In this document: positions 1 to 8,213 of the stretch, piece by piece
Numbering within the stretch: position 1 is the first letter of the stretch
How the letters are laid out: each line of letters opens with the position of its first letter
Source of the DNA: an uncultured Coxiella sp.
GTDB taxonomy: Bacteria > Pseudomonadota > Gammaproteobacteria > Coxiellales > Coxiellaceae
Assembly: GCA_902623005.1 (NCBI GenBank)
Contig: CACNSC010000007.1
Coordinates: 29,496 to 93,495 of the forward strand
Direction: 5' to 3'
Length of the DNA stretch: 64,000 nucleotides
Notes under the pieces: generated by a model
The model's database searches: none
Seen by the model: only the letters and a program-made list of their open reading frames with translations
What the model was told of the DNA's origin: nothing
Program-made: the position numbers and the translations under genes

Positions 1-1045
1 GCAGCAACTGACTGAGGCCCAGCAGCTTGCTGATAATGTTCAGGAGCATCAGCTGCTTCGCAATAAAGTGACAGATGAAGAGATCGCAGAAACCGTGTCT
101 AAATGGACGCAAATCCCGGTTGCTAAGATGCTTGAATCAGAAAAAGCCAAGCTGTTGCAGTTAGAACAGGTACTGCATCAACGAGTGATTGGTCAAGATG
201 AAGCGATAACTGCTGTCTCGAATGCAATCCGTCGTTCTCGAGCTGGCTTAGCCGATCCCAATCAGCCGGTAGGCTCGTTTTTGTTTCTGGGTCCAACGGG
301 AGTTGGGAAGACAGAATTATGTAAAGCAATTGCATCCTATATCTATGACAGTGAAGCGGCTCTGGTGCGTATTGATATGTCTGAGTTTATGGAGAAACAT
401 TCGGTGGCACGTCTGATTGGTGCACCTCCGGGCTATGTTGGCTACGAGGAAGGGGGGTACTTAACAGAAGCAGTACGTCGTCGGCCTTATTCACTCATTT
501 TATTGGACGAGGTAGAAAAAGCTCACTCCGATATTTTTAATATTTTATTACAAGTATTGGATGATGGGCGCTTAACAGACGGTCAGGGGCGAACAGTGGA
601 TTTTCGTCAAACCATGATAGTGATGACCTCCAATCTAGGTTCATCCATTATTCAAGATCTGCATGACGAAAGTGACGCGGATATTAAGTCAGCGGTGATG
701 GAGGTGGTGACACAAGCTTTCCGACCAGAATTTCTAAATCGCATAGATGAAACCGTAGTTTTTCATCAATTAAGTAAAGCTCATATTGTTGATATAACGC
801 GAGTGCAAGTGCAGGCGTTAATCAATCGCTTAGCCAGTCAAGCGATCACTTGTTCAATTTCAGATCAGGCGTTAGCTTTTATTGCTGAGTCCGGTTATGA
901 CCCTATTTACGGGGCACGGCCTTTGCAGCGCACGATTCAATCTTTACTGGAAAACCCATTGTCTGAAGCTATTTTGTCGGGACGTTTTCAGTCCGGTTGT
1001 GCCATTACGATTGATTTAAAAGACAATAGCTTGGTTTTTTTGTAG
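1..1045 (+). CDS. clpB: ClpB disaggregase, C-terminal part (5' end outside window)
   Basis: The reading frame is open from base 2, so the gene enters from the left. The visible part is about 347 residues: the end of the middle coiled coil, then the whole second AAA+ domain. Motifs seen are Walker A GPTGVGKT, pore loop [13 protein letters not shown], Walker [12 protein letters not shown], sensor 1 MTSNLGSS, the arginine finger region [11 protein letters not shown] and the sensor 2 region YGARPLQR. ClpB works with DnaK/DnaJ/GrpE to extract polypeptides from aggregates in the cytoplasm. The C terminus ends normally. The heat-shock promoter and N-terminal domain are not in view. ClpA/ClpC is less likely because the MD-linked spacing and the C-terminal tail look like ClpB. 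Confidence 0.95.
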   Translation, partial: QQLTEAQQLADNVQEHQLLRNKVTDEEIAETVSKWTQIPVAKMLESEKAKLLQLEQVLHQRVIGQDEAITAVSNAIRRSRAGLADPNQPVGSFLFLGPTGVGKTELCKAIASYIYDSEAALVRIDMSEFMEKHSVARLIGAPPGYVGYEEGGYLTEAVRRRPYSLILLDEVEKAHSDIFNILLQVLDDGRLTDGQGRTVDFRQTMIVMTSNLGSSIIQDLHDESDADIKSAVMEVVTQAFRPEFLNRIDETVVFHQLSKAHIVDITRVQVQALINRLASQAITCSISDQALAFIAESGYDPIYGARPLQRTIQSLLENPLSEAILSGRFQSGCAITIDLKDNSLVFL

Positions 1046-1159
1046 ACGATTGGATTAAAACCAACCAATTATTGGCTGTGATGCATGATTTGCTTTTTAT
1101 ATCGTCATCAAATGGTCTAAAATAGCGAAAAAATTGTGAGTTTTAATAAGGATAGCCAA

Positions 1160-2164
1160 ATGTTGCGCGTTATTTTTAGTTTTTGCCTCTGTTTAATCTC
1201 CAGCTGTGTAGTTGCTGATACCAGTGCTGTTGTGATTGGTTATGCCAACAATGATGCCTTCTGGAGTTACCCCAAAATTCAGCAATACCTGGATGGTGCG
1301 CGCAATGCGAAAATTAGTATCAAGCACTACCAATCGGGTTGTGAACTTTTAGCGGCAATGAAAGCGGGTGAGGTTGACTTGGCTTATGCGGATGTACCGA
1401 TACTCTATCAAATTCAATTGCAGAGCTTGCCATATGAACCAGTAGCAACCGAAGTCACTCGAGCTCAAAATAATCAAGGCCGTGTAACCTATACTTCATT
1501 ATTGGTAACATCTACCGCTTCATCGATTGTTAGTGCGCGAGGTGTTGCGGGTAAAACAGTTGGGATAGTGCCTTGGACATTGAGTGGCGAGGCCATACCC
1601 GAGTTATTACTGCAACAAGTAGGACTTTTACCGGCGCAAGGGAAAAGCACGGTTAATCGTTACAAGCAGGTTGTCTTCAATTCATTTGATGAGGCTAAGC
1701 AAGCGCTGGCGGATGGAACTGTGGATGTGGTTGGCTACCCATCGGTCTACAAGCTTGATCCACAAAAATACGGTGTGATTGCTGCATTGAAAGACATCCC
1801 AAATCCAGCGCTAGTTGGTGCTAGTGATAAGTTGTCTTCTGCTGCTATGCAAGAAAGTATTGCTTTACTAAAAACTATACCGACTCAATCTCAGTACCCA
1901 GGCCTTGGCAATACCATGCGTTTTGCTAGCGTCCAGTCCACGCCCTATGTGTATTGGGCTAAGCAGTTGTCACAAAGTGGCTTGTTTTCCAATGATGCTT
2001 GTGAGACTTCGGCTGAATCAAGTCAGGTCAACACTGAGGATAACCCAGTGTCAGATGATACTCAGGCAACGCAAGAGGGACAGCAAGAGCCACTAGAAGA
2101 ACAGGCCAAGGATGACTCTGAACAATCAACGGATGACAGTTTATCGTTATCAGTTCAGCAATAA
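1160..2164 (+). CDS. PhnD-like periplasmic solute-binding protein with acidic C-terminal tail
   Basis: 334 residues from the ATG at 1160, which has an AAGGA ribosome site 7 nt upstream; an in-frame GTG at 1136 has none. The N terminus is a signal peptide, either cleaved after VVA or lipidated at the Cys of ISSC. The body resembles the phosphate/phosphonate binding family (PhnD): YANNDAFW, then the ADVP segment and the GKTVGIVPWTLSGEAIPE region typical of the second lobe. The last 50 or so residues are low-complexity and acidic, rich in Glu, Asp, Ser and Gln, which is not part of the family fold. No ABC permease or ATPase lies beside it, so it is an orphan and its ligand is unknown. Confidence 0.7.
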   Translation: MLRVIFSFCLCLISSCVVADTSAVVIGYANNDAFWSYPKIQQYLDGARNAKISIKHYQSGCELLAAMKAGEVDLAYADVPILYQIQLQSLPYEPVATEVTRAQNNQGRVTYTSLLVTSTASSIVSARGVAGKTVGIVPWTLSGEAIPELLLQQVGLLPAQGKSTVNRYKQVVFNSFDEAKQALADGTVDVVGYPSVYKLDPQKYGVIAALKDIPNPALVGASDKLSSAAMQESIALLKTIPTQSQYPGLGNTMRFASVQSTPYVYWAKQLSQSGLFSNDACETSAESSQVNTEDNPVSDDTQATQEGQQEPLEEQAKDDSEQSTDDSLSLSVQQ

Positions 2165-2456
2165 AAATATTCTGCTAACTTACACATGAGCCGGCATGGG
2201 TATTCGCCAAATACATATACTCTGAGCTGTCTCGTCAGTCATTAAATGAGAACAATCCGCTTTTTGGGCTTTTGAGAAGGTATGATATTTTCTGGGCATT
2301 TTGAATTATTATCAATAAAAATAGTACGTTAAGTGATGTTCCAGCCAGTTTTCCACATGACTATCCACAGAAATTGTGGATGATATTTTAGAGACTAATA
2401 AACCCACAGAATCTAATAGAGAATGCTTTGTCGTCCGTGTGTTTTTTTTATAAACT

Positions 2457-2488
2457 TTTAATTTTAACTTAATGTCATCGGTTACATT
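2457..2488 (+). promoter_or_regulatory. PmrA-box-like element with -10, distal, upstream of HAD-like gene
   Basis: TTTAAT-TTTAA-CTTAAT at 2457-2473 fits YTTAAK-N5-YTTAAK exactly. A -10-like TACATT follows at 2483-2488, 9 nt after the second half-site. It points toward the gene at 2752, with a long leader of about 260 nt. The consensus is established for PmrA; that this organism has PmrA is inference. Confidence 0.5.
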
Positions 2489-2565
2489 GTATTGATGGTT
2501 AAGATTAAGATTTAGCCTATGCTGATCATGATTGATGCCCAGCAGTTACCATTGTGTTGTAAAAA

Positions 2566-2598
2566 TTTAAGATTTTGTTAATTACTCTGTTGTAAACT
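2566..2598 (+). promoter_or_regulatory. PmrA-box-like element with -10, proximal, upstream of HAD-like gene
   Basis: TTTAAG-ATTTT-GTTAAT at 2566-2582 matches the PmrA box at 11 of 12 defined positions (G instead of Y at the start of the second half). TAAACT at 2593-2598 lies exactly 10 nt later. The same hexamer at the same distance is found at the icmW promoter. Confidence 0.45.
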
Positions 2599-2751
2599 CG
2601 CCAACATTAAATCGATTAAATATTTATATTTTGCGCGGGCTGTGTTTTCAAACAATCATGGCATGATCATGGTTTGTTATTTTAAAGGAGATTATTTAGT
2701 GCAAGGAATTTGCTAGACAAACCTATTTCACGAGTGCGAGGAGGGTAGAGT

Positions 2752-3936
2752 GTGGCAGTGCATGTTGGTATTACCAGTGAGTTATTAGTCAAAATAGAAC
2801 AGTTGGATCAAGATCCAGTAGATTTCTTCTCTGAGCTAATCGAGTCCTGGGGCAGCACCCCAGTTGAGTTCCGTGTGATTGGCCAGTGTCAGCTTGCTGT
2901 ATTGCATCGTCTTTACCAACGTCTGATTGATATTGATTATCTAAACTCAGTGACTCATGCCATTGCATGTAAAATTACCAAACAGACTCAGCGCTGTATT
3001 TTTTCCGATTGCAGTCTAGAGTATGGGCTTTCTGGGTGGAAGCAGCCTAATAAAAAACCACCACTCGATTATGTTCTTGCAGCGAGTGCTATTCCTAAAC
3101 AGCATCAGCATGTGCCGTATTTTAAGTTTTCACTTAATTGGGATATCGATGATAATCTGATCGTGGCGTTAACGCATTCAAACCGAAAAAGTTATTGGTT
3201 TATTGATTATGACGAGACACTTTATTCGAATAAGCAAGGGTCGGTGTCAATTAATCGATGGTTACTCAATCATACCGCACAGCTTATGTCTAAAAAGAGT
3301 GCATGTGTTCTAACAGCAAGATCAGATCCTTTATTGATGATTCAATTAATTGACGAGTTATTGAAAAATCCAATGGCCGAAGTATCTGCTAAAATATCAA
3401 AATTCAAATGGCAGGATCACGAAAAGCTAACCTGGCAAGCAGTGGAAAAGCTCTCTGCTCGTGTTGCGGAATTTTTAAAAGTTAATCGATCAAATTCCGC
3501 GGTACCTTGTCACCGTAAACAATTGATAATGAATATATTGGAATTATTGCAGGGAAACTTGGTACCCTCAGAGACAGAGAAGTCTCCATGGGAGATTGAA
3601 GAGTTAAAAGGTGGATCAATTTTTTTCATGAATACGATGGTGCAAAGAATAATTAATAAGTTTGTTCCGCATTTGCATCGAGAAGAAAATCTAAAAGGCC
3701 ATTTTATCAAAACAAGATTTTTTCAAAGGTATGCCGAAAAGTTTAAGTTGCAGCAATTTATTTTAGTTGATGACTCACCAGAGCAATGTCGAGATTGGGT
3801 AGTCAGTGACTCGCGGGCCAATACGTTTCTAGTTTCTCGATCATTTCTCTCTGAAATCGGTTACGTTGCGAGTCAGATAAAGAGACTGGCTACTAATAAT
3901 TCTTCTCAAAATAACACTTTCACCGGTCTTTCTTAA
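2752..3936 (+). CDS. HAD-superfamily-like protein, candidate Dot/Icm effector
   Basis: 394 residues from a GTG with a GAGGAGGG ribosome site 6-8 nt upstream. The C-terminal half carries what look like the four HAD motifs: DYDET (Asp152, Asp154, Thr156), LTARSD (Thr188), a conserved-position lysine at 320 and LVDDSPE (Asp340, Asp341). These would support a phosphoaspartate-type hydrolase or phosphatase. The first 145 residues match nothing I recognise. There is no signal peptide or membrane segment. It stands alone behind two PmrA-box-like promoters, which in this kind of bacterium is typical of secreted effectors, but its C terminus (SQNNTFTGLS) has no glutamate block. The function of the host or bacterial target is unknown. 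Confidence 0.6.
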   Translation: MAVHVGITSELLVKIEQLDQDPVDFFSELIESWGSTPVEFRVIGQCQLAVLHRLYQRLIDIDYLNSVTHAIACKITKQTQRCIFSDCSLEYGLSGWKQPNKKPPLDYVLAASAIPKQHQHVPYFKFSLNWDIDDNLIVALTHSNRKSYWFIDYDETLYSNKQGSVSINRWLLNHTAQLMSKKSACVLTARSDPLLMIQLIDELLKNPMAEVSAKISKFKWQDHEKLTWQAVEKLSARVAEFLKVNRSNSAVPCHRKQLIMNILELLQGNLVPSETEKSPWEIEELKGGSIFFMNTMVQRIINKFVPHLHREENLKGHFIKTRFFQRYAEKFKLQQFILVDDSPEQCRDWVVSDSRANTFLVSRSFLSEIGYVASQIKRLATNNSSQNNTFTGLS

Positions 3937-3944
3937 TCGATTAA

Positions 3945-4488
3945 TTATAAGTAGCTGGCTCTGACCCACTTGTTGAATGGATCATCCAAGCGTGTCGTAG
4001 AGTTTCTTTTGTCATCATGCGAAAACATGCTGACCGTATGATCATAAACCGCGTCAGATTTTTGCCTGGGTTGAATGTTGCTAAGTTTTTCAATCAGTTG
4101 TCCTTGTAATGATTTGAGGTCTTTGGAGCCAGTATGTAAGTTTTCATACTATCGGTATCTTTTTTTCAGACTTTTTATTGGATGACGATATTGTTTATTA
4201 GTGACAAGTTTATTAAGAAGTATGAGGGACTGATACTATGGATCAAGGTTGGAAGATTTAGATAAAAATAATAAGTGTTGAAGAAGGTTTTGACTAGATC
4301 GAGTAATAATCATGGCAAGGTCATACGACAGATCACACATTGATTGATCTGTTTTCTTTTAAGAGCTTTTCTAATAGTAAAATCACAAAATTAATTATTT
4401 CAAGATTCTGATCGGATTATGGCTTGGAGTTGTCTTCGGTGATGTTAAGCTTGATGGTGTCGGTTGTGTTAATAATGTCAATATTCAT
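3945..4488 (-). pseudogene. Decayed protein gene of unknown family, probably a former effector
   Basis: Read leftwards from an ATG at 4488, protein-like sequence continues to a stop at 3945-3947, interrupted by three in-frame stops (after SKP, after NLDP, and TAG at 4149-4151) and one frame change near an AAAA run. The largest intact piece is 67 residues at 3945-4148, containing segments such as LIEKLSNIQPRQKSDAVYDH and DDPFNKWVRASYL. Composition is that of a soluble coding sequence, not random AT-rich DNA. A perfect PmrA-box-like element on the same strand (4691-4707) with a good -10 sits about 190 nt upstream of the ATG, independent support that this was a regulated gene. I do not recognise the family. 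Confidence 0.55.
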
Positions 4489-4673
4489 GCGTGTAAGATT
4501 GTGTTGTCAGATAGTTTTTTTTTGAAGAAAACGGTAGTCATTGCATGATTACAATCAAAGATTTAGCGGCTAATGATATGGATTTAATGATCGACCAATA
4601 GGCATGGTCGTAAGAATAATTGTCAATGATGCAGTGTTTGTGTGGGTTGTTATGGTCGAAGAATCAGAGGGTT

Positions 4674-4707
4674 ATTATGTCATGCCTTAAATTAAGGTTT
4701 TATTAAG
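4674..4707 (-). promoter_or_regulatory. PmrA-box-like element with -10, reading toward the decayed gene
   Basis: On the minus strand CTTAAT-AAAAC-CTTAAT (4707 to 4691) fits YTTAAK-N5-YTTAAK exactly, and CATAAT (4679-4674) lies 11 nt downstream. The same DNA is just upstream of a plus-strand TATAAT at 4718, so it may be a shared divergent control region. Confidence 0.5.
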
Positions 4708-4717
4708 CTTGCTAAGC

Positions 4718-4723
4718 TATAAT
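4718..4723 (+). promoter_or_regulatory. Perfect -10 hexamer upstream of the lipoyl-like/AnkH-like pair
   Basis: TATAAT at 4718-4723, 41 nt before the ATG at 4765. No recognisable -35 is present at 16-18 nt; instead the PmrA-like element 4691-4707 occupies that space (in its opposite orientation), suggesting activator-dependent transcription of the two genes that follow. Confidence 0.45.
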
Positions 4724-4764
4724 ATAAGTTGTTTTTCAATGATTTCTGGTCTAGAGATGCTGCC

Positions 4765-5376
4765 ATGATCAAGCACTTGTATGTTCCATCCTATATCGAG
4801 TCCAACTTGCCCATTGAGGTAATTGATGTGCAGGTTAAAGAAGGTGCACGATTACGTCGTGGGTCGGTGATGTTGACATTGCGTCAAGACGGTATAGTGC
4901 TTCCAATCCGAGCAGAGTTTGATGGTTGGATCAGGTTTATTGCTGTAAGCCGTCAACAAGAAATTGACAAGGGTCAATTGCTTGTCATTGTTGATATGGT
5001 TGACACTACCGATTATCGAGTAGATCCAGCTGAATTTAATACGTCTACAGAGCTTGGTCATGAGGGGCGTCGTGGGCTTGAGCGCAACGGTCAAAAAGCA
5101 TTTGGTGAGCATGCTCGAGTCTTGTTTGAAGAATCACAAGAACAAGGCATGGCGCAATTTAATGGCTTACAACAACATCCCTTGATGCAGAATATGAAAG
5201 AGGGTGTGCCGCCAAAGATGGGAGCAGACGCGGCGAATAATCCTGAAGCAATCAAAGAACTGGAGAATGCCGCTAATGATCCTGAGTTGAAAATTCATTT
5301 AGGTCAGGAATTACAGAAGCAATTATCAATTCAACCTGGTCCATCCAGTGCGCCCACGCCTAGGCCTGGAGGCTAG
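4765..5376 (+). CDS. Hypothetical protein with biotinyl/lipoyl-like (barrel-sandwich) N-terminal region
   Basis: 203 residues from the ATG at 4765; an in-frame TTG at 4729 is possible but overlaps the promoter. Residues about 5-75 alternate short beta segments with the pattern of a biotinyl/lipoyl hammerhead: VKEGARLRRG, then DGIVLPIRAEFDGWI, then VSRQQEIDKGQLLVIV. The modified-lysine turn (EAMKM or DKA) is absent, so it is probably not a carrier. The remainder is polar and Gln/Asn/Pro-rich (PGPSSAPTPRPGG end). No signal peptide or membrane segment. It stops 2 nt before the AnkH-like gene, so the two are co-transcribed. Family not recognised; adaptor, chaperone-like protein or effector are all possible. 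Confidence 0.5.
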   Translation: MIKHLYVPSYIESNLPIEVIDVQVKEGARLRRGSVMLTLRQDGIVLPIRAEFDGWIRFIAVSRQQEIDKGQLLVIVDMVDTTDYRVDPAEFNTSTELGHEGRRGLERNGQKAFGEHARVLFEESQEQGMAQFNGLQQHPLMQNMKEGVPPKMGADAANNPEAIKELENAANDPELKIHLGQELQKQLSIQPGPSSAPTPRPGG

Positions 5377-5378
5377 GG

Positions 5379-6782
5379 GTGAGTTATTCATTATCACAAA
5401 TTATCATTCACGCTGATCTTGATGCTGTTCGTCAATCACTTATTCCTCTTGAAGACGTTAGTTACATCGATGAGTATGGCTATACACCATTAATAGAAGC
5501 AATCATTGTTGATGATGTTAACAAGGTTTTATTGCTGCTTGAGGCAGGTGCTGATGTTAATCAACCAGATATGACGGGCAGGAGCCCATTGCACTGGGCG
5601 GTATTCAATAATAATTTTACGATTTTACAACATCTTCTGAAAGCCGGTGCTGATGCGAATGCATACAGTATTGTGAGTGAGCCTGTGTTAACACGCCCAC
5701 TGTTGCGTGGTCAAAATCAATTTAAAGATGCCTTAGTTGAGCATGGTGCTTCATTACCTTTTGTTTATGATTATATTAATGCCAAATTACTTGGTCATCG
5801 CTTTGAGTTAGTCGGCAGTGTTGATATTGTTGACCCCAATGGTGTGTTTACTGAGGTTGATTTCGAAGGTTTTTACTTAGAGTTTTGTTTGGCACTAATC
5901 GCTCACTCGTTACAAACATTCCGACACCAGTACGTGTCGCGAACGCTATCACCATGGTTTAAAGACGTCGATAAAATCATTGCAGCACTAAGTCAAGCCC
6001 AAGTCTGGCCAAAGTACGATCATTATTTGTTAAATGCATCCTCACACTTTACTGAAATTCAGGGCTGGTTAAAGCAAGACCCTTTAGTAATTCCAATCAG
6101 TCAAGAGGGCCATGCTTTTACTTTAGTTAAATGTGGAGAATTATTCGCCATATGTGACCGTAGTGAGCGGCTAACTACCGAGGATAGTATTGCAATTTAT
6201 TACATGAACAGACCATCGCGACTAAGCGTTGATTTGATTGTTGATGTGGTTTATCAAAAATGTGAAATTGAGACTATCGTCTCTCATCTTAAGCAAACTC
6301 TTGGCTTATTTGAGATAACAAAAATTCCACTTAGATCGCAGATTACAGGTAACTGTTCCTGGTCCAATGTTGAAGCAATCATTCCAGTGTTATTTTATAT
6401 GTTACATGCAGTTGATGAGGGTAGAAAAAAACGCAGTAAAGATAGTCTTGTCACTGATAGTCTGGAGTTATTTTTTAGGTGGCGTGACTGGGATACTGGG
6501 AGGTCGTTACAGTTTTGCATGCAAAATTATGAATCAGCATCACCAGCCAGAAAGGCATCTATCACGGCCCTACTGGCTGCAGTGATGGTGCAACGTTTAT
6601 CTGCCGATATCGAAGATCACGTGGTGTGGGCCAAGCAAATTATTCCCTTTCTAAAGCAACGTGATTATGCCTATGTTCTAGAAAGTTACATGGCTACCTA
6701 CGTTAACGCCGCACCAACCGAGGTTGGCCGCAACCTGGTCAAGCTGTTGTCAATCTATGAGCGTGAGGAAGACCTCGGTTAA
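5379..6782 (+). CDS. Ankyrin-repeat protein with cysteine-protease-like motifs, AnkH/LegA3-like core effector candidate
   Basis: 467 residues from a GTG with GGAGG 6 nt upstream. Ankyrin repeats are at about 34-65 (YTPLIEAI...LLEAGADVNQPD) and 67-98 (GRSPLHWAV...LLKAGADANAYS), with a weaker third to about 125. The C-terminal part has an ordered His-Asp-Gln-Cys set: EGHAFTLV (His245), ICDRS (Asp260), then Gln321 and GNCSWSN (Cys326), the order and spacing of clan CE cysteine proteases (Ulp1/YopJ/SidE-DUB type). No signal peptide. The C terminus ends in an acidic EREEDLG. Length and layout fit AnkH/LegA3 (about 464 aa) of Legionella, an effector recalled as nearly universal in Legionellales. 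Orthology and catalytic activity are inferences; I could not align the proteins. Confidence 0.65.
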   Translation: MSYSLSQIIIHADLDAVRQSLIPLEDVSYIDEYGYTPLIEAIIVDDVNKVLLLLEAGADVNQPDMTGRSPLHWAVFNNNFTILQHLLKAGADANAYSIVSEPVLTRPLLRGQNQFKDALVEHGASLPFVYDYINAKLLGHRFELVGSVDIVDPNGVFTEVDFEGFYLEFCLALIAHSLQTFRHQYVSRTLSPWFKDVDKIIAALSQAQVWPKYDHYLLNASSHFTEIQGWLKQDPLVIPISQEGHAFTLVKCGELFAICDRSERLTTEDSIAIYYMNRPSRLSVDLIVDVVYQKCEIETIVSHLKQTLGLFEITKIPLRSQITGNCSWSNVEAIIPVLFYMLHAVDEGRKKRSKDSLVTDSLELFFRWRDWDTGRSLQFCMQNYESASPARKASITALLAAVMVQRLSADIEDHVVWAKQIIPFLKQRDYAYVLESYMATYVNAAPTEVGRNLVKLLSIYEREEDLG

Positions 6783-6837
6783 GGGTTACTTTTCTGCTCT
6801 TTATGCTATGCTGGCGCAAATTGAACTGTCTAATACT

Positions 6838-7728
6838 ATGAAGCAAACACCTACCGATCAAAAAGCTTATCAAAGAAAAGTGCAACGATTTATCAAAGAC
6901 TATGATCAAGCCTCTGCGCTATATCATGAGATTGCTGATCGATTGTTGGATCGTTTGCCACTGATGCGCTTTACGCCGGAGGTGGTTTTAGATATCGGTG
7001 CTAAGGATGGGTATGCGACGCAGCATTTAACTCAACATTATCCTGAGGCAGAGGTGCATGCAGTTGAGTCTAATGGTTTGTGGTTTGAGCAGTACAATCC
7101 AGTATTTAATCATCAGCATATACATACCCATGTGGGTCAAAATGATGCGTTACCAATGGCTAATGAGTCTGTTGATTGTATCGTGTCTAATCTCACGTTG
7201 TCATGGTCAAACGATTTTCAAGCCTGCTTGCAAGATTGGCAACGGGTGTTAAAACCCGAGGGATTGATACTATTTTCCTGTTTAGGCGTTGATACGTTGC
7301 AAGAGTATCGTCAAGCCATGCAGCAGATTGGTATTGATACTGCGGTTCATGGCTTTACTGATATGCATTGGGTGGGTGATAGCTTGCTATCGCAGGGTTT
7401 TGTAGACCCCGTAATGCACATGGAAACATTGACGGTGCACTACCGCTCAATTGAGGCATTATGTCGTGATTTGCGCTGTGCAATGGCGGCTAATGTGAGA
7501 CTGGATCGCTCTCGTGGCTGTTTGACACCGCGTCAATGGCAAGCAATGACATTGAACTATCAATCGTTGTGTGATCAGCGCGGTCGATTTCCGGTAACAT
7601 TTGAGATTATTTATGGGCATGCGCTAGCACCGAAAAAAATCTTGGAGACATCACAAAATCAGCCCTCTGAGCACATTATTCCAGTTGATCAACTCACAGT
7701 GAGATCGTCTCACAAGGATGAAGAATGA
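6838..7728 (+). CDS. BioC-like / NDUFAF5-like SAM-dependent methyltransferase
   Basis: 296 residues from the ATG at 6838. Earlier in-frame ATGs at 6724 and 6808 exist, but the first overlaps the preceding gene and none has a convincing ribosome site, so the start is uncertain. Class I methyltransferase motifs are VLDIGAKDGYAT (SAM loop), DALPMANESVDCIVSNLTL and LKPEGLILFSCLGVDTLQE; the last two are close to malonyl-ACP O-methyltransferase BioC, which starts biotin synthesis, and to the complex I assembly factor NDUFAF5. The glycine loop GAKDG is a variant of the usual GCGxG. No other bio genes are adjacent. It overlaps the following peroxidase gene by ATGA. Confidence 0.65.
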   Translation: MKQTPTDQKAYQRKVQRFIKDYDQASALYHEIADRLLDRLPLMRFTPEVVLDIGAKDGYATQHLTQHYPEAEVHAVESNGLWFEQYNPVFNHQHIHTHVGQNDALPMANESVDCIVSNLTLSWSNDFQACLQDWQRVLKPEGLILFSCLGVDTLQEYRQAMQQIGIDTAVHGFTDMHWVGDSLLSQGFVDPVMHMETLTVHYRSIEALCRDLRCAMAANVRLDRSRGCLTPRQWQAMTLNYQSLCDQRGRFPVTFEIIYGHALAPKKILETSQNQPSEHIIPVDQLTVRSSHKDEE

Positions 7729-8213
7729 CAGAACTATACGATATCGAAATACGTCGCTTGAACGGAGAACCATGCACGCTGCGTGAATTTGCCGGTTCGG
7801 TGCTTTTGATTGTAAACGTTGCTAGTCGTTGTGGTTTTACCAAGCAGTATGCTGATCTAGAATTGCTTTATCAGCAATATCACCAGCAGGGTTTAGAAAT
7901 ATTAGCATTTCCATGCAATCAGTTTGCTCAGCAAGAGCCTGGTGACGCGAGTGCTATCGAGGCGGTCTGTCGATTGGATTGGGGTGTAACATTTCCTATT
8001 TTTGAAAAAATTGCTGTCAATGGTAAGGATACGCATCCGCTTTATCGACTGTTGAAAAATCAAGCGAGAGGACTGTTGGGTGCGCAGCGGATTCAATGGA
8101 ATTTTACAAAATTTTTAGTCGATCGGCATGGAAGTGTTAAGCTTCGATTCGCGCCTAAAACAACACCACAAGCGATTGAACCTGAGATTAAGATTTGCTT
8201 AGAGCAGTGCTAG
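7725..8213 (+). CDS. Glutathione peroxidase family protein (BtuE/Gpx)
   Basis: 162 residues, the usual length for bacterial GPx. The catalytic tetrad is visible: Cys36 in NVASRCGFT, Gln66 in FPCNQF, and the WNF motif (Trp and Asn) before TKFLVD. It reduces lipid and hydrogen peroxides, in bacteria usually with thioredoxin. It has cysteine rather than selenocysteine. Its ATG overlaps the stop of the methyltransferase gene (ATGA), so translation is coupled. It converges on dxs, and the two stop codons share a CTAG palindrome at 8210-8213. Confidence 0.92.
   Translation: MTELYDIEIRRLNGEPCTLREFAGSVLLIVNVASRCGFTKQYADLELLYQQYHQQGLEILAFPCNQFAQQEPGDASAIEAVCRLDWGVTFPIFEKIAVNGKDTHPLYRLLKNQARGLLGAQRIQWNFTKFLVDRHGSVKLRFAPKTTPQAIEPEIKICLEQC

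Larger units (their letters stand above)
2165..2751. other. 587-bp AT-rich intergenic region with two PmrA-box-like promoters
   Basis: No gene was found on either strand. It holds two candidate PmrA-type promoters (listed separately at 2457 and 2566) reading toward the HAD-like gene. Just upstream of that gene is a tiny frame, GTG at 2699, preceded by AAAGGAG and closed after five codons; it could be a leader but this is not supported further. Confidence 0.5.

Noticed and set aside
4545..4690. Plus-strand fragment beginning MITIKDLAAND, in two frames, resembling an acetyltransferase (GNAT) start
   Set aside because: Very short, broken, and overlapping the leader of the minus-strand decayed gene and its -10; similarity is too weak to call.
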